From positions 1-6,174 of the forward strand of contig JAQBWG010000121.1 in the NCBI GenBank assembly GCA_027625225.1: 6,174 nt of DNA, written 5' to 3'. The notes below the pieces were generated by a model. The model was not told where the DNA came from. It did no database searches and saw nothing but the letters and a program-made list of their open reading frames with translations. The DNA is from Chloroflexota bacterium (GTDB lineage Bacteria; Chloroflexota; Dehalococcoidia; Lucifugimonadales; VGZR01). Every line of letters starts with the position of its first letter. The first letter of the stretch is position 1. Positions 1-4,871 of the stretch are shown piece after piece. The position numbers were made by a program, and so were the translations under genes.

Positions 1-268
1 GAGAGATGATACCACAGTTGTTCCCGACTTGATCGAACCGGAAGACGAACTCTCCCCCGATATAGGTCATCGCCCACAGGTCAACGTTTGTCCATATCAG
101 GGTCACCCCGCGAGAACGACGACCGCACACAATGGAGCCCGTAGTGGGCAGGACGTAGCTACCGGCGGTGTTGGTGACCGTCGGAACCCAGTCGGCATCG
201 TCCACCGCCCCCTCCTGAGAGCACCATGCAACCAGTCGATCTACCGGATTGGGGACCGCTAGTACCAT
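1..268 (-). CDS. Nozzle/tail-tube-like protein, C-terminal part in a shifted frame (cut by window edge)
   Basis: This frame encodes 89 residues from an ATG at 268-266 and is still open at the left edge. It is one base (+1) out of register with the upstream part at 276-830. It carries the continuation expected of the same family: RLVAWCSQE near residues 11-19, a conserved-looking W27-P segment, TNTAGSY at 32-38, LIWTNVDLWAMTYIG at about 57-71, and FRFDQVGNNCGIIS at 76-89. I recognise this run as typical of the long beta-rich nozzle or packaged-DNA-stabilisation-like proteins of SU10- and P22-like podoviruses. A GAGG Shine-Dalgarno site 5 nt before the ATG could start it as its own polypeptide. 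Otherwise it is the 3' half of a gene broken by a one-base insertion or two-base deletion, natural or a sequencing error. The open frame begins after a TAA at 286-284. The family call is fairly secure; whether it is a separate gene is not. Confidence 0.75.
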   Translation of the reverse strand, partial: MVLAVPNPVDRLVAWCSQEGAVDDADWVPTVTNTAGSYVLPTTGSIVCGRRSRGVTLIWTNVDLWAMTYIGGEFVFRFDQVGNNCGIIS

Positions 269-278
269 TGGTGCCTCA
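266..278 (-). promoter_or_regulatory. Stop codon fused to a Shine-Dalgarno site between the two nozzle frames
   Basis: On the minus strand the sequence is TGAGGCACCAATG. The TGA that ends the first nozzle frame shares its GA with a GAGG ribosome-binding site (277-274). Five nt later comes an ATG (268-266) in the +1 frame. This geometry is good for termination-reinitiation. It supports separate translation of the second half, although a chance arrangement beside a mutational frameshift cannot be excluded. Confidence 0.55.
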
Positions 279-830
279 TGGTGTTAGTGCTGGCTCGAAC
301 CCACCAAGCATTACCAGAAACCGCTCGGGGGTGGCCACCACGCTGCGGGCGGACTGACTGACCTGAATCGCCCCGACAATGGGACCGTTCGGAATCGGGG
401 CCGCAACAACGGCTGTGTCTCCCGTCCAGTAATAGAGCGTGCCGCCGCTTGTCGGAGCTTGAAAATCAACGGCAATCAAGTACTCACCGAACACGTCAAA
501 CTGCCAAACCCTCGCGGCGACGTTGGTGGTTACGGTGGACGGGGTGACATCGTACCACACTCCGGCCTTGATCGCCCATATCCCTCGCGTCGTGCCGATG
601 ACCGTTACGTGCGTAGCGCCGCCGGTAATCTTGTATGTAACCATCGCACGCGGAACGCCCGTAGGGGCGGTGCTCGTAATCGACCGGGCGACCCACCCGC
701 CTATAGGCTGGATGGTGTCCTGAAAGAACCGAACGAAGTTGCCCGTGAACCAGCGGCCCTTCGACTGATACACGGTGCCCGTCTGTCTCATACCAGGCGG
801 AATCTTCAGGGGCAGGAGCGTGTCAGCCAT
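276..830 (-). CDS. Nozzle/tail-tube-like protein, N-terminal part
   Basis: The product is 184 aa and begins with a hallmark start of a podovirus tail family: LPLKIPPG at residues 6-13, YQSKGRW at 21-27, NFVRFF at 31-36 and PIGGW at 42-46. Alternating beta-strand-like segments follow, including GEYLIAVDF at about 115-123 and ATPERFLVMLG at 166-176. In SU10-like phages such proteins form the nozzle below the portal/adaptor channel. I infer that role here from the sequence pattern and from its place right after the adaptor gene. The start is an ATG with GAGG (838-835) 4 nt upstream, and 40 bp separate it from the adaptor stop. Family members are usually several hundred residues in one frame, but this one stops at a TGA (278-276) after ATPERF...EPALTP, and the family sequence resumes in the +1 frame. 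It is therefore either a split gene or a frameshifted one. Confidence 0.75.
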   Translation of the reverse strand: MADTLLPLKIPPGMRQTGTVYQSKGRWFTGNFVRFFQDTIQPIGGWVARSITSTAPTGVPRAMVTYKITGGATHVTVIGTTRGIWAIKAGVWYDVTPSTVTTNVAARVWQFDVFGEYLIAVDFQAPTSGGTLYYWTGDTAVVAAPIPNGPIVGAIQVSQSARSVVATPERFLVMLGGFEPALTP

Positions 831-870
831 TAGACCTCAGTGAATCGCAGGAGAACCACGGCCACACGTG

Positions 871-2832
871 TCATCCGAACACCCGAGGGAGCCTTACATC
901 GGCAAAACTGCCGCCATAGGACTCGTCTTCACGGACTTGGTTCAGTTGCGTGATCGCGGAATCAAACTTGGCTTGCCAGAGTGGGATACGCTCATCTCCG
1001 CCCAAGTAGGGGGCGGCTTGCAGCAGCGTCCCGTACACGTAAGCGTCGGGCGCTTCGGCCAGAATCGTGTTGCTCGCTACCGCTGAACCCAACGCTGTCA
1101 ACTGTGTGTTGTAGACCAGGATGCCGTCGTAGCTCTGGTCAGGGTCGGGTGCGAACTGCAACTGCGAGTCCCAATACCCGAAGTGTGTCGGGCGGCTCTG
1201 TATGTCGCCCTGCCTAGCCCTGATATCAGCCATCATCTGAGGAGTGGCAAGCTTCAGGGCATAGTCGCTGTACGGCCCCGCCGAGTCCAGCTTCAGCGAG
1301 ACAGGGGAGGCCATATCGGTAGGCCCGGTAATGTTGGCCGCCGAGATAAAGATGGTGGTGCTGGACGTAGACCTGCGGATACGCCGCTTCATCTCCGCTT
1401 CCGCCAACTGGATAAAGACGGGAATCTGGAGGGACATATCGGAGCGATTCAGCCACAGGCCCACCGCCAACTTCAAGTTCGTCCACGAGTCCACCGCTTG
1501 GGCCACAGCGCCGGATTCCCAATCCCGGCGCGAGTTCAGGCGGGCAATGCTCGCATCGTAGGTCGCCTTCCAGAGCGGAATCCGGGAATCATCCCCAAGG
1601 TACGGGGCTGCCTGTAGCAAGGTGCCGTACAGATAGAGGTCGGGTGCCTTGGCCAAGATGTCGTTTGATGCCTGTGCCCCACCCAGTGCGGTAAAGGCCG
1701 TGTAGTACCGAAGTTCCTTCGTGAACTGCGCCTCCGCGAGCGTAATAAACGCGGGGATTTGCAACACTATATCGGACCTGTTGAGCCAGAGGCCCACGGC
1801 GATTTTCAGGTTGGCCCATGAGTCCAGTGCTTGCGCGGCGGCTGCGGTTTCCCAGTCCCGAGCGGAGTTGAGGCGCGACAGAATCTCCGCATAGGCTTCG
1901 CGCCACATGGGAATGCGGGCGTCGTCCCCAAGGTAGGGGGCTGCTTGCAAGAGCGTCCCGTACACGTAGAGATCTGGGGCTTTGACGAGAATGTTGTTGG
2001 ACGCCTGCGCCCCGCCCAGCGCGGTGAAGGCTGTGTAGTACCGCAACTCTTTGGTGAACCGCGCTTCAGCCAACGTGATGAACGCCGGAATCTGGAGCAC
2101 CATATCGGAGCGATTCAGCCACAGGCCGATGGTGGTTTTGAGGTTCGTCCATGAATCGACGGCTTGCGCCGCAGCGGCGGTCTCCCAATCACGGGCAGCG
2201 TTGAGACGGGCAATCGCCTCCTCGTATCGCTCCCGCCACATCGGCACCCGCTCATCGGCCCCAAGGAACGGGGCGAGCTGGAGCAGAGTCCCATAGACGT
2301 ACACATCCGGTGCCTTGACCAAGATGTCGTTCGAGGCTTGACCAGAACCCAACGCCGTGAAGGCCGTGTAGTACCGCAACTTGGTACGGAACTCAGTCTC
2401 CGCCAACTGGATCATAGCCGGAATCTGCAACACCAAGTCCGACCGATTGGCCCAGAGTCCGACTGCCAGCTTGAGGTTCGTCCACGAATCAATAGCTTGG
2501 ATTACCGCCGCTGTCTCCCAGTCGCGGCGCGAGTTCAGGCGAGCGACCGCATCCGTATACTGATCCTTCCATATGGGGATGCGCTCGTCGTGTTCCAGAT
2601 AGGGAGCGGCCTGCAAGAGCGACCCATAGAGGTAAACGTCTGGGGCTTTGGCAAGGATGTCATTCGAGGCTTGACCAGCGCCGAGAGCGGTAAACGCCGT
2701 GTAGTATCGGAGTTCCTTCGTGAACGCCGCCTCGGCGAGCGTGATGAAGTCTGGGATCACCGCCGTCAGGTCCGTGCGGTTCGTCCAGTCAGCAAGCGAA
2801 GCCTTCAACTCCGTCCACGTTGTCAATGCCAC
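871..2832 (-). CDS. Phage adaptor (head-completion) protein with five tandem adaptor domains
   Basis: The product is 653 aa, about three times the usual adaptor length of roughly 200 aa. Adaptors of the SU10/P22 gp4 type form a ring under the portal and connect it to the tail nozzle. The recognisable core is W-x-N-L...W-x-N-R-S-D, IPAFITLAEA, a YY/TALG turn, a SN-IL...APDLYLYGTLLQAAPYL helix, and DDARIP-W...RLN. This core occurs five times, starting at residues 6, 117, 228, 339 and 450. The first four copies are exactly 111 residues each. The fifth (450-653) has an extra middle segment of about 87 residues and a C-terminal tail ending in LPRVFG, like a complete normal adaptor. The start is a GTG directly abutting the glycosyltransferase stop codon, with GAGG 8 nt upstream, implying coupled translation. 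The frame is intact through all repeats. The adaptor assignment is strong; what the extra copies do is unknown. Confidence 0.85.
   Translation of the reverse strand: MALTTWTELKASLADWTNRTDLTAVIPDFITLAEAAFTKELRYYTAFTALGAGQASNDILAKAPDVYLYGSLLQAAPYLEHDERIPIWKDQYTDAVARLNSRRDWETAAVIQAIDSWTNLKLAVGLWANRSDLVLQIPAMIQLAETEFRTKLRYYTAFTALGSGQASNDILVKAPDVYVYGTLLQLAPFLGADERVPMWRERYEEAIARLNAARDWETAAAAQAVDSWTNLKTTIGLWLNRSDMVLQIPAFITLAEARFTKELRYYTAFTALGGAQASNNILVKAPDLYVYGTLLQAAPYLGDDARIPMWREAYAEILSRLNSARDWETAAAAQALDSWANLKIAVGLWLNRSDIVLQIPAFITLAEAQFTKELRYYTAFTALGGAQASNDILAKAPDLYLYGTLLQAAPYLGDDSRIPLWKATYDASIARLNSRRDWESGAVAQAVDSWTNLKLAVGLWLNRSDMSLQIPVFIQLAEAEMKRRIRRSTSSTTIFISAANITGPTDMASPVSLKLDSAGPYSDYALKLATPQMMADIRARQGDIQSRPTHFGYWDSQLQFAPDPDQSYDGILVYNTQLTALGSAVASNTILAEAPDAYVYGTLLQAAPYLGGDERIPLWQAKFDSAITQLNQVREDESYGGSFADVRLPRVFG
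874..1485 (-). other. Complete adaptor domain (fifth copy, R5) at the adaptor C-terminus
   Basis: This covers residues 450-653 of the adaptor, 204 aa, close to the size of a normal free-standing adaptor protein. It aligns with the mini units over its first ~37 residues. It then has an inserted stretch from about R5 residue 38 to 124 (STSSTTIFISAANITGP... through HFGYWDSQLQFAPDPDQSYD) that looks beta-rich. It rejoins the repeat pattern at the TALG turn and the APDAYVYGTLLQAAPYL helix. It probably represents the ancestral domain from which the minis derive. Confidence 0.8.
1486..2817 (-). repeat. Four 333-bp tandem repeats encoding mini-adaptor units
   Basis: The units lie at 2485-2817 (R1), 2152-2484 (R2), 1819-2151 (R3) and 1486-1818 (R4). 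Each is 333 bp and encodes 111 residues, beginning with W-T/A-N/E-LK (W-TELK in R1) and ending with Q-A-[IVL]-DS, with no indels between copies. By hand count R3 and R4 differ at 24 of 111 residues (about 78% identity). The units keep the helical N- and C-terminal parts of an adaptor but lack its middle segment. The nucleotide sequences have diverged well beyond the protein sequences, so these are not recent copies. Confidence 0.92.
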
Positions 2833-3501
2833 TTAGGATTCCTCGGGTTGTGCCGCGTCCCGCGTCATGCGAGCGTGGCCCATCTCGTACTCGAACGTGC
2901 CGACGTGCCGAACCTGCTCGGACAGTTCGCCGTCTATCCAGATCTCGTAGTTGTGCTTCCTCGCAAGCTCGCAGAAGAACGAATCCTCGGGCGAGTAATC
3001 GTCAATCGCCTTCGCGTAACCTATCGCAAAATAAGGCTTTGGCATGGCAAGGAACACGTCAATCTGTGTCATCATTACGCCCATCGGGGCCGACCTTGCT
3101 TCCTTCAACTCCGCGCTCTCAAAGATGGGCCGTTTCTCTTCGTCAACCGCTATCGGGATGATCGGGGCTTGCCGCGTCGAATAGTTGGCAGCGACGACGT
3201 GTTTCCCGTGTGACAGCAACCTCAACAGCGTGTCTTTCGGGAACCGCATATCAGTGTCCAACCACAGGATGTGGGTGCAGTTCTTCTCCACCGCCTTGTT
3301 CACCAACGCCGCCCTTGCCCTCGGCAAGTACGTCCCCCTTGCGAAGAACGACAGCACTTCCATATCAGGCTTGACATAGGTGGTGTAGGCAAACATCAGC
3401 GCCAAGTCCTGCGCGAAGTACGCATCCACCGATGTTCCACATGGAACAGCCACCAAGATGCGTGGCGTTGGCTCACCGGCCCCGTTCACCAGTATCGTCA
3501 T
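2833..3501 (-). CDS. GT-A type glycosyltransferase in the virion gene cluster
   Basis: The product is 222 aa. The N-terminal strand RILVAVPCGTSVD (14-26) looks like the nucleotide-sugar-binding start of a GT-A fold. LPRARAALVNKA (59-70) precedes the strand THILWLDTDM (76-85), which contains a DxD motif (D82, D84) that in this fold usually coordinates the metal and sugar-nucleotide. A later ED pair (E172, D173, in SPEDSFFCELA) and H199 (EQVRHVG) sit where the acceptor-side acid and the metal-binding histidine commonly occur. No signal peptide or membrane segment is seen, so it should act in the cytoplasm. I chose the ATG at 3501-3499, which overlaps the upstream TGA as ATGA and has AGGG 6 nt upstream. 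An in-frame GTG at 3525 would add eight residues. The gene abuts the adaptor gene, so it is expressed with the structural proteins. Donor sugar and acceptor are unknown; virion protein or host surface are possibilities. Confidence 0.75.
   Translation of the reverse strand: MTILVNGAGEPTPRILVAVPCGTSVDAYFAQDLALMFAYTTYVKPDMEVLSFFARGTYLPRARAALVNKAVEKNCTHILWLDTDMRFPKDTLLRLLSHGKHVVAANYSTRQAPIIPIAVDEEKRPIFESAELKEARSAPMGVMMTQIDVFLAMPKPYFAIGYAKAIDDYSPEDSFFCELARKHNYEIWIDGELSEQVRHVGTFEYEMGHARMTRDAAQPEES
2841..2844 (-). promoter_or_regulatory. Ribosome-binding site for the GTG-started adaptor gene
   Basis: GAGG lies inside the last codons of the glycosyltransferase gene, 8 nt before the GTG at 2832-2830. 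The TAA of the upstream gene (2835-2833) touches the GTG with no gap. This fixes the adaptor start and suggests translational coupling. Confidence 0.7.
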
Positions 3502-3806
3502 ACTCGGCCCTGCCTCACCCGCCACGCGCTGTTAGCGGGGTCGTTGAGCCACGCCTTGTGCCGCTTCGGGTCGTCCAGAATACCGGACTTCATCAGGTGC
3601 AGGTACACCGAGGCCGGGTAGTGGGCGACGTGGTTCATATCCTTCCACCTGCCGTGATCCTCGTTCTGTGCCCACTTGTTGACTTCCACTATCCCCGTAA
3701 CGTCCTCCACCGTCTCCAGCGTGTAAGACTCGTCGGCAGGATCGAAGTGATAGTAGATGGTGGTGCCCGTCTCCTCGTTGTGATCCAGTACCCGTGTAGT
3801 CTGCAT
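3498..3806 (-). CDS. Small conserved phage protein of unknown function, between capsid and adaptor genes
   Basis: The product is 102 aa, hydrophilic, with no signal peptide or membrane segment. The layout matches small proteins I have seen beside SU10-type capsid genes: an N-terminal strand-rich part (RVLDHNEETGTTIYYHFDP, 5-23) that reads like 'L.D..ETG...' variants, then NHVAHYPASVY near 58-68, and a C-terminal LNDP-ANS-WRVRQGRV segment comparable to the LLNDPEYR-LRT ending of such proteins. No enzymatic motif is visible and I assign no function. The ATG at 3806-3804 has a G-rich site (GGGG, 3814-3811) 4 nt upstream. That site sits immediately after a strong RNA hairpin, which may influence how often it is translated. 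Its TGA overlaps the glycosyltransferase ATG. Confidence 0.75.
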   Translation of the reverse strand: MQTTRVLDHNEETGTTIYYHFDPADESYTLETVEDVTGIVEVNKWAQNEDHGRWKDMNHVAHYPASVYLHLMKSGILDDPKRHKAWLNDPANSAWRVRQGRV

Positions 3807-3820
3807 ATCACCCCAGCCTG

Positions 3821-3861
3821 ACCAGCCAACCCGCCCACGGAGTGTGGACGGGCCAGCCGGT
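3821..3861 (-). ncRNA. 18-bp RNA hairpin downstream of the capsid gene (cis-acting)
   Basis: In the minus-strand transcript, 3861-3844 (ACCGGCTGGCCCGTCCAC) pairs along its whole length with 3838-3821 (GTGGGCGGGTTGGCTGGT) around a 5-nt ACTCC loop: 13 Watson-Crick and 5 G-U pairs. In a plus-strand RNA the same five positions would be A-C mismatches. No U-run follows, so it is not a standard intrinsic terminator. It ends 14 nt before the next start codon. Possible roles are mRNA 3'-end protection or processing of the capsid message, or damping of downstream translation. Confidence 0.65.
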
Positions 3862-3868
3862 ATCAGTG

Positions 3869-3894
3869 AGCTAAGTCGTTGCTGCTACTTAGCT
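3869..3894 (-). ncRNA. Perfect 8-bp hairpin containing the capsid stop codon (cis-acting)
   Basis: The arms AGCTAAGT (3894-3887) and ACTTAGCT (3876-3869) are perfectly complementary around a 10-nt loop. The TAA of the capsid gene (3891-3889) lies within the 5' arm. It stands 7 bp before the larger hairpin at 3821-3861, so the two form a tandem structure. It is weaker and AT-richer, and chance occurrence is more plausible here. Confidence 0.45.
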
Positions 3895-4848
3895 TGTCGA
3901 AAGCGCGGTTGCGATGCCAAGCCCCTTCTCGTTCGAGACTTGCAGGCCGTACTCCGCGATCATCATACGCTTGTCGGAGTCACCAGTCTTGGAGAGCACC
4001 GTGGTCTTGAAGGGACGCAGGTAGTTCACCTGCACCTTGGAAAAGTCAATGAAGTACGCCATTGACTGATCGCAGAAGCGGTTCGGCACGCAGACCACCT
4101 CGCCGAAGTCGCCAACGTAGCTGTTCGCTGCGCCGATGATTCGGGCCTGCCCCTTCCCGACCTGAGACATCAGTTCAATGACGCCCGAGAACGCCGAGAA
4201 CGCCTGCTTGTTGAACGCGCCCACCATAATCGTCTTGATGTTCGCGCCAGTCGTGTACGACTGCTGCAGCACATCCTTCAGGATGGTTTCCGTGAACGCA
4301 CGAGCCGTGCCTTCCGTCCACACGTCGTTAGCCGTAGTCGTGTAGACAGGGGCAACGCCATCGCTCGCCTTGTTGAAGTTCGTCTTGATCCACGCCGCAA
4401 GGCCAGCCGTCTTGCGGGCCGAGGACGTAGAGCCAGCCACTACTGCCTTGTTCGCCAGAAGCGACATTTCCATATCGCGCTTCAGTTCCATGCCCAGCTT
4501 GCTGATCTGATAGCCAATCTCGTTCGCTCGGCCTGCCGAGTCAACGGCCTGTTGCGTCTCTGACACCGAGACTGTCTTGCGGCCAATCTCACACTGGTTC
4601 GTGAGCCGAACAGTCGGCACGACTGCCGTGTACGTTGTCAGTTCGTCGCCTTCGAGCTGTTGGTTGCTTGAGACAGCCGTTGCCAGCGTGTCCGTCTGAT
4701 ACTCGAACAGCGTGTTCTTCGCCTTGCCTACCTTGGCGTTCGACATAAATGGCGTTTCAGTCGGAGCCACGTTGTCGATGATGTTGGAAAGCTGCTCACG
4801 CACGCCGATTGCATCGAAGCGGGTGAACGTGGTTGTTGCGATGGCCAC
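3889..4848 (-). CDS. Major capsid protein, SU10-type (DUF5309-like)
   Basis: The product is 319 aa, a normal size for this HK97-fold capsid family. The N-terminus is highly characteristic: TTTFTRFDAIGVREQLSN (about 6-23) followed by IDNVAPTETPFMSNA. Then come strands containing FEYQTDTLA, LEGDEL and the NQCEIGRKTVSVSETQQAVD segment, and the helical spine-like stretch EIGYQISKLGMELKRDMEMSLL (about 110-131). Later parts include IKTIMVGAFNKQAFSAF, DFGEVVCVPNRFC, and the C-terminal DKRMMIAEYGLQVSNEKG. It should form the icosahedral or prolate shell with the scaffold encoded directly upstream. The start is a GTG with a strong AGGAG site 6 nt upstream. No in-frame ATG is close, so the GTG is well supported. 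Two hairpins follow the stop, possibly adjusting capsid output relative to the genes behind it. Confidence 0.93.
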   Translation of the reverse strand: MAIATTTFTRFDAIGVREQLSNIIDNVAPTETPFMSNAKVGKAKNTLFEYQTDTLATAVSSNQQLEGDELTTYTAVVPTVRLTNQCEIGRKTVSVSETQQAVDSAGRANEIGYQISKLGMELKRDMEMSLLANKAVVAGSTSSARKTAGLAAWIKTNFNKASDGVAPVYTTTANDVWTEGTARAFTETILKDVLQQSYTTGANIKTIMVGAFNKQAFSAFSGVIELMSQVGKGQARIIGAANSYVGDFGEVVCVPNRFCDQSMAYFIDFSKVQVNYLRPFKTTVLSKTGDSDKRMMIAEYGLQVSNEKGLGIATALSTS

Positions 4849-4854
4849 TTCAAA

Positions 4855-4859
4855 CTCCT
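4855..4859 (-). promoter_or_regulatory. Strong ribosome-binding site of the capsid gene
   Basis: AGGAG lies 6 nt before the GTG start at 4848-4846, within the 23-bp gap after the scaffold stop. The same CTAGGAG heptamer precedes the scaffold gene. The site decides the non-ATG start of the capsid protein. Confidence 0.75.
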
Positions 4860-4871
4860 AGAGTGTTCGCC

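Noticed and set aside
274..286. Programmed +1 ribosomal frameshift at CCA-TGA in the nozzle gene
   Set aside because: After a +1 slip from CCA the proline tRNA would face CAT and re-pair poorly, and no stimulatory structure is evident; reinitiation at the ATG or an indel explains the data better. Not fully excluded.
831..870. Possible small element between adaptor and nozzle genes
   Set aside because: Only a short CACG/CGTG pairing and the nozzle ribosome-binding site are visible; too little to call.
1486..2817. The repeats as an assembly artefact or CRISPR-like array
   Set aside because: Units are 333 bp, in frame, and diverged mostly at synonymous sites, unlike duplicated reads; there is no short repeat-spacer pattern.
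2164..3213. A 349-codon open frame on the plus strand across the adaptor and glycosyltransferase genes
   Set aside because: It is antisense to two well-supported genes, repeats with their 333-bp period, matches nothing I recognise, and is explained by the low stop-codon density opposite GC-rich coding sequence.
3499..3525. GTG at 3525 as the glycosyltransferase start
   Set aside because: It would overlap the upstream gene by 28 bp; the ATG at 3501 gives a standard ATGA overlap with a nearby AGGG site.
3821..3861. Hairpin as a rho-independent terminator
   Set aside because: The stem is strong but is followed by CAGGCTGGGG rather than a U-run, and downstream genes on the same strand need transcription.
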